Positions 1 to 7,002 are shown, numbered from the stretch's first letter. The stretch: DNA of 11,886 nucleotides from JAYZDF01 sp036337945 (GCA_036337945.1 JAYZDF010000081.1:1-11886); one strand, 5' to 3'. A program made the numbers and translations. Notes: a model not told the origin generated them from the sequence alone.

Positions 1-275
<275 letters not shown>

Positions 276-379
276 ACTCAATTTGTGGAAGGCTAGATTT
301 CGGCGCAACAGCTGAAAATAGCATTTCAGTGTTTAGCGAATTTATTCGCATTCAAAATCGTCATCATTTTTCAAAGGTT
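276..379 (+). other. 23S-5S internal transcribed spacer
   Basis: This is about 104 nt of A/T-richer spacer with no tRNA fold. It holds two small perfect hairpins in series: a 6-bp stem (ctgaaa 312-317 with tttcag 324-329) and a 5-bp stem (gcgaa 336-340 with ttcgc 345-349). Such spacer hairpins commonly lie near RNase processing sites, so a role in pre-rRNA maturation is inferred, not shown. Confidence 0.6.
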
Positions 380-496
380 TTCGGTGGCTATGGCACAAGG
401 GTCACACCCGACCCCATCCCGAACTCGGAAGTTAAGCCTTGTCGCGCCGATGGTACTGCACGGGAAGCTGTGTGGGAGAGTAGGTCGCTGCCGAAT
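380..496 (+). rRNA. rrf: 5S ribosomal RNA
   Basis: The terminal helix I is visible: 380-388 (ttcggtggc) pairs along all nine positions, with G-U pairs, with 487-495 (gctgccgaa). Between them lie the hallmark 5S segments cacccgaccccatcccgaac (405-424), the following gaagttaag and gggagagtaggtcgctgcc at the 3' side. Length is about 117 nt, normal for bacterial 5S. The ends are set by helix I and may be off by one to three bases. Confidence 0.95.
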
Positions 497-501
497 TTAT
501 G

Positions 502-540
502 GCCCTCATGAGGTGAAAATCTCATGAGGGCTTTTTTTTT
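502..540 (+). terminator. Rho-independent terminator of the rRNA operon
   Basis: A perfect 11-bp stem (gccctcatgag 502-512 with ctcatgagggc 521-531) with an 8-nt loop is followed at once by nine T residues (532-540). It starts six bases after the 5S gene, so it ends the rrn transcript and separates it from tdk. The left flank has no matching A-run, so it looks one-directional. Confidence 0.95.
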
Positions 541-623
541 GCCTAAACTCAAAGTCGAAATTGTTCATAAGGCCAATTCGCGTTCTCTCAAAAGGGGCTG
601 TTTTGTGTTAGAAGCTGCGAGGC

Positions 624-1235
624 ATGGCCAAGTTGTACTTTTATTATTCCGCGATGAACGCGGGAAAGAGCACCACATTACTGCAATCGGATTACAATTA
701 TAAAGAACGTGGGATGAGGACACTGCTCTTCACGACGACCTTAGACGATCGGTATGAAAAGGGTCTGATCTCCTCGCGAATAGGCCTCAGTGCAGAGGCG
801 ACCATATTTGATAAGGACTTTGATTTATTTGCGAATGTGCAAAAGGAACACGAACAACAACAAGTAGACTGCGTCTTGGTCGATGAGGCGCAATTCCTGA
901 CGGGCAAACAGGTGCTCCAACTCACTATGGTCTGCGACGAACTCAATATCCCCGTGTTAACCTACGGATTAAGGACGGATTTTCGAGGTGAGCCATTTGA
1001 AGGTTCGAAATACCTTCTCGCATGGGCCGAAGAGTTGGTGGAACTTAAAACAATTTGTAGGACTGGCAGGAAGGCGACAATGAACGCTAGGCTCGATGAC
1101 AAAGGGGATCAGGTCATTGAGGGGGAGCAAGTGGATATTGGTCATCACTATGTGTCGCTCTGTCGGAAAGAGTTTCAATTGAAAAAGGTGACGACCATAG
1201 ATTACGAGCCGCCAAATTCGACTTCGCCTAAATGA
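624..1235 (+). CDS. tdk: Thymidine kinase (type II, TK1-like)
   Basis: Phosphorylates thymidine to dTMP with ATP, a cytoplasmic salvage step. The 203 residues are normal for bacterial TK1-type kinases. The start MAKLYFYYSAMNAGKST is almost the classical N-terminus and contains the P-loop (G14-K15-S16). VLVDEAQF (D87, E88) holds the Walker B Asp and the catalytic Glu, and YGLRTDFRGEPFEGS is the conserved segment before the lasso region. The usual structural zinc site appears degraded: C145 and C180 are kept, but the positions that are Cys and His in E. coli are T147 and E183. ATG 624 is the first start after an in-frame stop. The only purine-rich stretch (gcgagg) lies almost against the ATG, so no well-spaced ribosome site is seen. 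It is the first gene after the rRNA terminator, and 125 nt separate it from the next gene. Confidence 0.96.
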   Translation: MAKLYFYYSAMNAGKSTTLLQSDYNYKERGMRTLLFTTTLDDRYEKGLISSRIGLSAEATIFDKDFDLFANVQKEHEQQQVDCVLVDEAQFLTGKQVLQLTMVCDELNIPVLTYGLRTDFRGEPFEGSKYLLAWAEELVELKTICRTGRKATMNARLDDKGDQVIEGEQVDIGHHYVSLCRKEFQLKKVTTIDYEPPNSTSPK

Positions 1236-1293
1236 GCGGTCGATACCCAAACAAGACGATTTTGTGATTTGAGCGATTAAGAGTATTGAAGGA

Positions 1294-1320
1294 GACTTTC
1301 CGCCAACCGAGGCGAGAGTC
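1294..1320 (+). other. Leader hairpin upstream of the UPRTase gene
   Basis: In the 125-nt gap between tdk and the next gene, gactttccgcc (1294-1304) pairs with ggcgagagtc (1311-1320) over ten pairs with one bulged C, around the loop aaccga. It overlaps a second possible fold at the self-complementary gagtcgactc (1316-1325). No T-run follows, so it is not an intrinsic terminator. A role in leader regulation or mRNA stability is only a possibility. Confidence 0.35.
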
Positions 1321-1360
1321 GACTCCCAAATGAGACGAAAAAGTAAGGTAGGAATAAACG

Positions 1361-2179
1361 ATGGCAGAGACAATTTATGAAAACATAGAGGGAACGTTTG
1401 ATGGCTTGGAACATGATTATGGTCCAAATATTCATTTGTCTTCCGATCCCTACATGCTGACATTACTGGCGAGACTTTGCTCTCCTAAATGCATTCAGCC
1501 AGAGTTCAATCGACTGGTGACTGAACTGTATCGCCAACTGATTGCCCGAGTTGTGGCCAATGAACTTCCTCTTCGCCGTGTAGAGGTTCCGACGCGCATG
1601 AAAGAGACAACCCCCATGGGAGTTTATGTCGGGAACGTCGTGGAGCCAGCGACGAGGGCGGTTGTTGTTGATGTTGCTAGGGCTGGCATTCTGCCCAGTA
1701 TGGTCGTTTTCGACGCCCTTAATCACGTTCTGGAGCCCGAGGGAGTCCGTCAGGATCATGTTGTTATGAGTAGAACAACAGATACCGAAACAGGAGCCGT
1801 TACGGGGGTAACGATGTCGATGTCGAAGATCGCGGGCGACGCGGCCGGCGCGATGTTGATCGTGCCGGATCCGATGGGTGCGACAGGTGGCTCGATTTGT
1901 GCGGCCGTTGATCTGTATAAGAAACAAGGAATGCTTCCGCCAAGCAAGGTTCTGTTACTTAACTTGATCGTCACTCCGCAATATTTGAAAAAAGTTAAAA
2001 CGACTCATCCAGAAGCAAAGGTATATGCAATTCGCGTTGACCGAGGTATGAGCCCTCCAGATGTTCTCAAAGAGAAAGCGGGAGTTCGCTGGGATGATGA
2101 AAACGGTCTGAACGACGTACAGTACATCGTGCCTGGCGGCGGAGGCTTCGGTGAATTGATGAACAACGCCTACTGCTAA
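1361..2179 (+). CDS. upp: Uracil phosphoribosyltransferase-like protein, divergent long form
   Basis: By family, it converts uracil and PRPP to UMP in pyrimidine salvage. The PRPP loop is clear at residues 168-178 (VPDPMGATGGS, classically V-D-P-M-L-A-T-G-G-S), as are VDVARAGILPS (103-113) and the C-terminal YIVPG (255-259). It differs from the standard enzyme in three ways. It has 272 residues against about 208. Roughly 20 extra residues lie between the conserved DRGMS segment (228 on) and YIVPG. The uracil-contacting tail, normally PGLGDAGDR, reads PGGGGFGELMNNAYC and lacks both Asp residues. Base specificity is therefore less certain than the fold. ATG 1361 is preceded by taggaataaacg, nearly the same context as hpt 42 nt downstream. 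The symbol is by similarity only. Confidence 0.85.
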   Translation: MAETIYENIEGTFDGLEHDYGPNIHLSSDPYMLTLLARLCSPKCIQPEFNRLVTELYRQLIARVVANELPLRRVEVPTRMKETTPMGVYVGNVVEPATRAVVVDVARAGILPSMVVFDALNHVLEPEGVRQDHVVMSRTTDTETGAVTGVTMSMSKIAGDAAGAMLIVPDPMGATGGSICAAVDLYKKQGMLPPSKVLLLNLIVTPQYLKKVKTTHPEAKVYAIRVDRGMSPPDVLKEKAGVRWDDENGLNDVQYIVPGGGGFGELMNNAYC

Positions 2180-2221
2180 CGTAAACTGCAACATATAGGT
2201 CACAAACAATAGGAATAAAGA

Positions 2222-2758
2222 ATGACGGTATTCGATGAAAGTAAATTAGAGGTCCTAATCTCGGAAGCTGAGCTCAAGGAAAAGGTACGCGAGCTCGGGG
2301 CAAAGATCACGGAAGACTATAAAGGCAAACAACTCACGGTTGTCGGAGTATTGAATGGATGCTTCGTATTCTTAGCTGATCTCGTACGGGAAATTGATTT
2401 ATCTATTTCGACCGATTTTCTTGGTCTATCCTCGTATGGTGCTTCTACAAGTTCTTCAGGAGTAGTTGCATTCACAAAAGATCTATCGGGACCGATCGAA
2501 GATCAGCATGTTCTGGTTGTGGAGGACATCATCGATACCGGACTGACGATGAAATATCTTCTCGAAAACTTGTCCACGAGAAAACCCGCCTCGGTGAAGG
2601 TCTGCTCACTGCTATCGAAGCCAGCGAGGAGACAAGTTTCGGCGCAATTGGACTACCTGGGCTTTACCATAGAGGACAGATTTGTGGTTGGTTACGGATT
2701 AGATTTTGACGGTAAGTATCGGAATTTACCGCACATTGCGGTTGTTTCCGATTCCTAA
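2222..2758 (+). CDS. hpt: Hypoxanthine (guanine) phosphoribosyltransferase
   Basis: Makes IMP or GMP from hypoxanthine or guanine plus PRPP in cytoplasmic purine salvage. At 178 residues it has the normal bacterial length and all the usual landmarks: GVLNG (42-46) in the first PRPP/pyrophosphate loop, SSYGAS (70-75) in the flexible loop, the PRPP signature VLVVEDIIDTGLT (97-109) with E101, D102 and catalytic-base D105, K133 in SLLSKPARR for purine recognition, and FVVGYGLDFDGKYRNLP (154-170) with R167 for pyrophosphate. The start is supported by taggaataaaga just before ATG. Same strand as its neighbours, 42 nt after the UPRTase-like gene and 69 nt before acpP, so co-transcription is likely. 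Confidence 0.96.
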   Translation: MTVFDESKLEVLISEAELKEKVRELGAKITEDYKGKQLTVVGVLNGCFVFLADLVREIDLSISTDFLGLSSYGASTSSSGVVAFTKDLSGPIEDQHVLVVEDIIDTGLTMKYLLENLSTRKPASVKVCSLLSKPARRQVSAQLDYLGFTIEDRFVVGYGLDFDGKYRNLPHIAVVSDS

Positions 2759-2827
2759 AAAAGAAAGGCTTTTAATCATTGCCATCCGAAAAAGAATCGG
2801 GCAGTTACCGGCGCAACGAGGCAAAAA

Positions 2828-3067
2828 ATGGCGTCAGTAGAAGATAAAGTTAAATCAATCATTGTAGAACAACTCGGTATTCCGGAAGAAGATGTGAAAC
2901 CAGCAGCTTCTTTTATCGATGATCTTGGAGCAGACTCGCTCGATATTGTTGAGCTCGTCATGGCAATGGAAGAAGAGTTTGAGATTGAAATCCCCGATGA
3001 GGAAGCAGAAAACATCAAATCTGTTGGCGATGCCATCAAATATATTGGTGAGCACAAACCGGCTTAG
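2828..3067 (+). CDS. acpP: Acyl carrier protein
   Basis: Carries growing acyl chains as thioesters on 4'-phosphopantetheine for type II fatty-acid synthesis. It is 79 residues and very acidic, with the attachment motif LGADSLD and S37 as the modified serine. Helix II (VELVMAMEEEFEIEIPDE) follows directly, and the C-terminal helix contains KSVGDAIKYI. These match housekeeping AcpP closely. A good ribosome site (cgagg, five to six bases before ATG) supports the start. The 69-nt gap after hpt shows no terminator and no convincing promoter. fabF begins 23 nt downstream, the usual acpP-fabF pairing. Confidence 0.98.
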   Translation: MASVEDKVKSIIVEQLGIPEEDVKPAASFIDDLGADSLDIVELVMAMEEEFEIEIPDEEAENIKSVGDAIKYIGEHKPA

Positions 3068-3090
3068 TCCGGTAGGTATTCCTGGCTGCT

Positions 3091-4350
3091 ATGACCAGGC
3101 TTCACGACCATAAAGACCGACCAAGAGTTGTCGTAACCGGCATGGGAGCACTCACGCCTTGTGGGACCGACCTGGACTCGACGTGGGACACTCTACTCAG
3201 TGGCACAAGCGGAATTGGTCCGATCACTCATTTTGATGCGTCGGACTTTGGTACCAAGTTTGCCGGTGAAGTTACTGGATTTGACCCATCTCAATGGATG
3301 GATAGAAAAGAGATTCGTAGAAACGACCGGTTTATCCTTCTGGCGATCGCTGCGGCCGAAATGGCTTTGGCGGATGCAAACTACAAAGTTGCTCCAGAGG
3401 AAGCTCATCGTGTGGGCGTGATTGTCGGAGCGGGCCTTGGCGGACTAACAACGATCGAGAAAAATAAACTGATTGTTGAAAACCGCGGCCCGGGTAAGAT
3501 TTCTCCCTTTTTTATTCCAGCTCTCATTGTAAATTTAGCGCCAGGACAAATTTCGATTCGAATTGGTGCTAAGGGGCCGAACTGGTCTCCCGTGTCCGCG
3601 TGCGCAACGAGCGCTCATGCACTGGGTGAGTCCGTCGAACTTATTCGTAGAGGCCAATGTGATGTAGTTGTGAGCGGTGGTTCAGAGTCTGTGATCTCTC
3701 CTCTTGGAATTGGCGGCTTCAACGCGATGAAGGCGTTGTCGACTCGAAATGAAGAACCAGAGAAAGCATCTCGCCCTTGGGACCGAGACCGTGATGGTTT
3801 TGTAATGGGCGAGGGGGCAGGAATAGTTGTGCTTGAGTCACTTGAGCACGCACAAGCTCGTGGGGCAAAGATCTACGCAGAGGTGTCCGGCTACGGTGCA
3901 ACTGCCGATGCTTTTCATATTACGGCACCTGACGGGCAGGGAGCCATCCGATGTATGAAAGACGCTTTGTCCGATGCGGGCGTAGAGCCCAGAGCAGTAG
4001 GTTACATCAACGCGCATGGTACTTCGACGCCTGTAGGAGACAAGCAAGAAGTCGATGCGGTTAAGGATGTTTTTGGTGACCACGCACGAGAGCTCATGAT
4101 GACCTCATCAAAATCAATGCACGGCCATTTGCTTGGTGCCGCCGGCTCTGTTGAGGCGATAGTAACAATTAAAGCTCTACAAACCGGTAAGGTACCTCCC
4201 ACCATAAACTTAGATAACCCTTCCGAGGGATGCGACTTAGATTTCGTTCCGCACACAATGCGCGAAAGAGAGATCGACGTCGCACTGAGCAACTCTTTCG
4301 GATTTGGTGGTACGAATGCTAGTCTCGTTTTCCAAAAGTACACTGCCTAA
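3091..4350 (+). CDS. fabF: 3-oxoacyl-ACP synthase II (KAS II)
   Basis: Condenses malonyl-ACP with acyl-ACP in each fatty-acid elongation round. At 419 residues it has the family length. The catalytic triad is C171 (in VSACATSAH), H309 (in NAHGTSTPVGD) and H346 (in KSMHGHLLGAAG), with K341 also kept. The C-terminal SFGFGGTNAS (402-411) carries the gatekeeper-type Phe403. One departure is that the usual KSMTGH reads KSMHGH, with His at 344. ATG 3091 gives an ordinary start a few residues before PRVVVTGMG. The nearest SD-like bases (taggt, near 3073) are rather far upstream, so translation may partly rely on coupling to acpP 23 nt away. rpiB follows after 14 nt. Confidence 0.97.
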   Translation: MTRLHDHKDRPRVVVTGMGALTPCGTDLDSTWDTLLSGTSGIGPITHFDASDFGTKFAGEVTGFDPSQWMDRKEIRRNDRFILLAIAAAEMALADANYKVAPEEAHRVGVIVGAGLGGLTTIEKNKLIVENRGPGKISPFFIPALIVNLAPGQISIRIGAKGPNWSPVSACATSAHALGESVELIRRGQCDVVVSGGSESVISPLGIGGFNAMKALSTRNEEPEKASRPWDRDRDGFVMGEGAGIVVLESLEHAQARGAKIYAEVSGYGATADAFHITAPDGQGAIRCMKDALSDAGVEPRAVGYINAHGTSTPVGDKQEVDAVKDVFGDHARELMMTSSKSMHGHLLGAAGSVEAIVTIKALQTGKVPPTINLDNPSEGCDLDFVPHTMREREIDVALSNSFGFGGTNASLVFQKYTA

Positions 4351-4364
4351 TCATAGGAATTCAT

Positions 4365-4805
4365 ATGAAGATAGCAATTGCGTCTGATCACGCAGGTTGG
4401 TCGATAAAAAAACAGGTGGGAGATTTTGCAGAGTCTCTGGGGCACGAAATCATTGATCACGGCCCCGATAATTCAGACCGAGTCGACTATCCAGACTTTG
4501 CACAATCCGTTTCTCAAGCTGTAGTTTCTGGGCAGGCGGACCGAGGCATATTAATATGCGGATCGGGGATTGGAATGTCTATCGCGGCGAATCGTTATAA
4601 AGGGGTTCGTGCGGTCATCGCCATTTCAGCACTGCAAGCAAAAATGGCCCGACAGCATAATGATGCAAACATTCTATGTGTGGGTGCCCGCTTTAGCGGC
4701 ATGTCGGTCATTGAAGCGATGATCTCAGAATTTCTTGAGAGTGATTTTGAGGGCGGTCGACATGAAGGGCGTGTAGCTAAGATCGACGCCTTTGATGCAA
4801 AGTAG
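4365..4805 (+). CDS. rpiB: Ribose-5-phosphate isomerase B
   Basis: Interconverts ribose 5-phosphate and ribulose 5-phosphate in the non-oxidative pentose phosphate pathway, which supplies PRPP for the salvage enzymes upstream. The 146 residues fit the RpiB/LacAB family: SDHAG (7-11) near the N-terminus, GILICGSGIGMSIAANR (61-77) with the catalytic-base Cys C65, the MARQHNDANILCVGAR loop with H98, and GGRHEGRVAKI near the C-terminus. A clear ribosome site (aggaa) lies six to seven bases before ATG. It is 14 nt after fabF, a neighbourhood I know from other deltaproteobacteria, where glyA often follows. Here glyA is absent and an opposing gene begins its tail three bases later. Confidence 0.96.
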   Translation: MKIAIASDHAGWSIKKQVGDFAESLGHEIIDHGPDNSDRVDYPDFAQSVSQAVVSGQADRGILICGSGIGMSIAANRYKGVRAVIAISALQAKMARQHNDANILCVGARFSGMSVIEAMISEFLESDFEGGRHEGRVAKIDAFDAK

Positions 4806-4816
4806 TCTCTAGAGAC
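4805..4816. other. 12-bp perfect palindrome across the two stop codons
   Basis: gtctctagagac reads the same on both strands. It begins in the last base of the rpiB stop codon and contains the stop codon of the opposing gene. No T-run lies on either side, so it does not look like a bidirectional terminator. It may be coincidence or a protein site. Confidence 0.3.
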
Positions 4817-5588
4817 GATAAGCGATTCCCATAGAAGCTCGCAGACCCAGGCTTGTCTCGCGCGCAGTTTGCGTTGTCAGATAAGGACCAGCTTTGGCTT
4901 CGAATGTAAGGGCCAGCGGTGGCGTGACATGGAACTCAACGAAAGGTCCTAGGAGTAACGGCACGTCGAACACTAAATCTCGATTTCCAAAGCCCATCCA
5001 AAGCGGAACAGTGACACCTCCACCAACGATAAAGCGGTGGAAAATCACTTTACCGACGTTGGCTTCGGCTTCGATGAGTATCGCGGCGTCTCTAGCTTTT
5101 GGACCGGGAAACCGAATTCCTAGAATACCGCTTAGGCCTAGGTCGAAGTTACCGAGGGATCTTCTGTATTTGACAGGCACACCTAATAGAAGGCCACCTT
5201 CAAAGGAACCGGAAGGATTATTGTGACCGTAGTCGAATGAGGCAAGTCCGCCCACGCTAAGGTTCGGCTGGATGACATGGTGATAGGAGAGGCGCGGTAA
5301 TCCAGAAAAGCCCATCGTGCCGTGAATGATCCCGCCGCGGGTTGGTGTACGATTTGTCGTGACCGACCAGGTGAGCCCGCGAACACGCGGTGCAACCGTT
5401 TGTGGGCGCGCGGGACTAGTTGTCGGCCTTGCCGCGGTCGAAGTTTCAGACTGCTGGATAGACTTTGCAGGGTTTTCTACGTTTTGTGCTTGGGCCTCTG
5501 TTGAGTAGAGGATTACCAGGGCAAAAACTGCGAAATTTATCCCATCCGTCATTTTTCGAAAAATACGAAGAATAAGATTCTTATTCAT
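4809..5588 (-). CDS. Secreted protein, probable outer-membrane beta-barrel (unknown function)
   Basis: I do not recognise the family. The preferred ATG at 5588 has aaggac six bases upstream. An in-frame ATG 36 bases earlier (5624) lacks such a site. The 259-residue product begins with a typical signal peptide: basic start (MNKNLILRIFRK), hydrophobic core (INFAVFALVILY) and a likely signal-peptidase cut after AQA at residue 34. A Ser/Thr/Pro-rich linker (about 35-70) follows. The rest is alternating, Gly- and aromatic-rich segments such as PNLSVGGLASFDYGHN and LRASMGIAYRL, which suggests membrane beta-strands. There are no Cys residues and no lipobox. It sits tail-to-tail with rpiB (3 bp) and head-to-head with the PP2C gene, sharing a 115-bp intergenic region. 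Confidence 0.75.
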   Translation of the reverse strand: MNKNLILRIFRKMTDGINFAVFALVILYSTEAQAQNVENPAKSIQQSETSTAARPTTSPARPQTVAPRVRGLTWSVTTNRTPTRGGIIHGTMGFSGLPRLSYHHVIQPNLSVGGLASFDYGHNNPSGSFEGGLLLGVPVKYRRSLGNFDLGLSGILGIRFPGPKARDAAILIEAEANVGKVIFHRFIVGGGVTVPLWMGFGNRDLVFDVPLLLGPFVEFHVTPPLALTFEAKAGPYLTTQTARETSLGLRASMGIAYRL

Positions 5589-5649
5589 AACACTGTCCTT
5601 ATACATGGTTATCGCCTTGTGCAACCAGTGGCACTGAAAACAACCGTCG

Positions 5650-5668
5650 GAGGCCAGCAGGTGGCCTC
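5650..5668. other. Inverted repeat in the divergent intergenic region
   Basis: gaggcca (5650-5656) and tggcctc (5662-5668) form a perfect 7-bp inverted repeat around gcagg. It lies between the divergent beta-barrel-like gene and the PP2C gene. No T-run follows directly on either strand. It could be an operator shared by both genes, but no regulator is identified. Confidence 0.3.
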
Positions 5669-5703
5669 AAAATAGCGTTTTTATAGGCTCTCTAGTCATA
5701 AGG

Positions 5704-6510
5704 ATGTCTCGGCCTCTTGAAGCGACGAAGTTTGATAGCTATCCTCTGAGCGTGAAGTCTATATCTGCTGCACTCACAGACGTTGGAATGAAACGTCCAC
5801 ATAACGAAGACGCGTACTTTCATGACGACGAATTACAATTATACGTTGTGGCCGACGGAATGGGTGGCCATGCTGCGGGAGAAGTCGCTTCATGGGAGGC
5901 CGTTCAAGCGGTTAACGGAATGGTCAAAAACGGAATGGATAGACTGCTATCTTACCGGCAAAATCCATGCGACGAAACGATCTCCGGAATTCGCAGACTC
6001 TTGGAAAGTGGTATTCAAGCGGCGACCTACATGGTTTTCGCGATTGCAGAGCAAGATCCTGAACACAAAGGAATGGGAACCACCATAACTGCAATGTTGG
6101 TCATCGACGATATTGCGGTTGTTGGGTCTGTCGGAGATAGTCGAGCCTATCTCGTGCGAAACAACCAAACCTGGCAGGTGACAGAAGACCATACTCTGGT
6201 GCAACTCCAAGTCAAAGCGGGGTTGGTGACACCCGAGCAGGCCAAGCATTCTCCCACAGGTAACGTAATTACGAGAGCCGTTGGCCCAAGAGATTATGTT
6301 CAAGTCGATACCTTTGTCGTGCCAGTAGAGGACAAGGACCGTTACCTCATTTGTTCAGATGGACTCCATGGTTATCTAGAGACCGATGAAATCGCACCTA
6401 TCATGGAAGGACAGACCTTGGATGTTTGTTGCCAAAAGTTCATCGACCTCGCGAACGAACGAGGTGGCAAGGATAATATTACTTGCGTGGTAGCAGAGCT
6501 TGGCGGCTGA
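5704..6510 (+). CDS. PP2C-family Ser/Thr protein phosphatase
   Basis: A metal-dependent phosphatase that removes phosphate from Ser/Thr, acting in the cytoplasm to reverse Hanks-type kinases (Stp/PrpC/PppA type). The 268 residues are essentially one catalytic domain. Visible motifs are RPHNEDAY (31-38, D36), VVADGMGGHAAGE (48-60, metal ligands D51/G52), GMGTT (123-127), VGDSRAYL (143-150), TEDHTLV, NVITRAVG, LICSDGL (215-221, D219) and the final metal ligand in KDNIT (D257). No membrane helix or extra domain is present. ATG 5704 is the only nearby ATG. aagg lies almost against it, so the ribosome site is poor. No kinase partner lies in the window. Its stop is 8 bp from the opposing gene. Confidence 0.94.
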   Translation: MSRPLEATKFDSYPLSVKSISAALTDVGMKRPHNEDAYFHDDELQLYVVADGMGGHAAGEVASWEAVQAVNGMVKNGMDRLLSYRQNPCDETISGIRRLLESGIQAATYMVFAIAEQDPEHKGMGTTITAMLVIDDIAVVGSVGDSRAYLVRNNQTWQVTEDHTLVQLQVKAGLVTPEQAKHSPTGNVITRAVGPRDYVQVDTFVVPVEDKDRYLICSDGLHGYLETDEIAPIMEGQTLDVCCQKFIDLANERGGKDNITCVVAELGG

Positions 6511-6518
6511 GTTTCGTC

Positions 6519-6998
6519 TTATCTCGCCCCGGTTCTCCCGATCTCACGCTTGAAAATTTCGGCGGTCGTACCAGCTGCAGCGAAACACCAGCGATATTCT
6601 AAAGCAAGGAGCTGCACCAAGAGCCCCCTTTCTTCGTCGGGGACGTCGCCATAATTGAGCGATGCTATCCGGCCATAAACCCGCAAGAAGCTCAGAGCTC
6701 GGCGAATCGTCTCACCGTCTTTATGCACAAAATGACCGAGATTAGCCGTTCTTCGCTCGAGAAAACCAACCTCCGCCTCGAGCGCGGAGACAAATTGTCC
6801 AATTCCCTTAGAGGCGGAATTTTCATAGGGATATCGGCCTGGTTTCATAACTGAACTCAAGAGGTTTTCGATTCTGCGCACTCGATCTAATCGTAGTTCA
6901 GGGTGTAGTTGTAGAGCTTGCTGTTGTCGCCGGCTATCTAAGCTACGCTGCGCTGCGATTTGTTGATTCTTGGTCGTAAAGCTTTGTGTCGTTTGCAT
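6519..6998 (-). CDS. Hypothetical protein, mostly helical, 159 residues
   Basis: I do not recognise this protein. It has no signal peptide and no membrane segment. The N-terminal third is Gln/Arg-rich (KNQQIAAQRSLDSRRQQQAL), and the middle and C-terminal parts look helical, with GQFVSALEAEVGFLERRTA and a hydrophobic LVQLLALEYRWCFAAAG. It lies alone on the minus strand, tail-to-tail with the PP2C gene (8 bp) and head-to-head with add (135 bp between starts). ATG 6998 is the first start and no clear ribosome site precedes it, so the start is uncertain. The uninterrupted frame that fits exactly between two genes argues that it is real. A role linked to PP2C signalling is only a guess from position. 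Confidence 0.6.
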   Translation of the reverse strand: MQTTQSFTTKNQQIAAQRSLDSRRQQQALQLHPELRLDRVRRIENLLSSVMKPGRYPYENSASKGIGQFVSALEAEVGFLERRTANLGHFVHKDGETIRRALSFLRVYGRIASLNYGDVPDEERGLLVQLLALEYRWCFAAAGTTAEIFKREIGRTGAR

Positions 6999-7002
6999 GC
7001 GC

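Noticed and set aside
276..379. Possible tRNA gene in the 23S-5S spacer
   Set aside because: No acceptor stem, TpsiC-like gttcga block or cloverleaf spacing is present; only two small hairpins are seen.
541..623. Promoter for tdk
   Set aside because: A TTGTTC near 556 has no convincing -10 partner at the right distance; a promoter must exist after the terminator but I cannot place it.
2759..2827. Terminator or promoter between hpt and acpP
   Set aside because: Only a weak aaaag/ctttt pairing is seen, with no GC-rich stem, T-run or clear -35/-10 pair, so I keep the genes as one probable transcript.
2776..3057. Long antisense reading frame across acpP
   Set aside because: It is a Ser/Ile-rich shadow of a highly conserved, strongly supported ACP gene, with no SD site or motif.
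5650..5681. Terminator upstream of the PP2C gene
   Set aside because: The 7-bp stem is separated from the short T-run by about eight bases, and no gene ends upstream on that strand.
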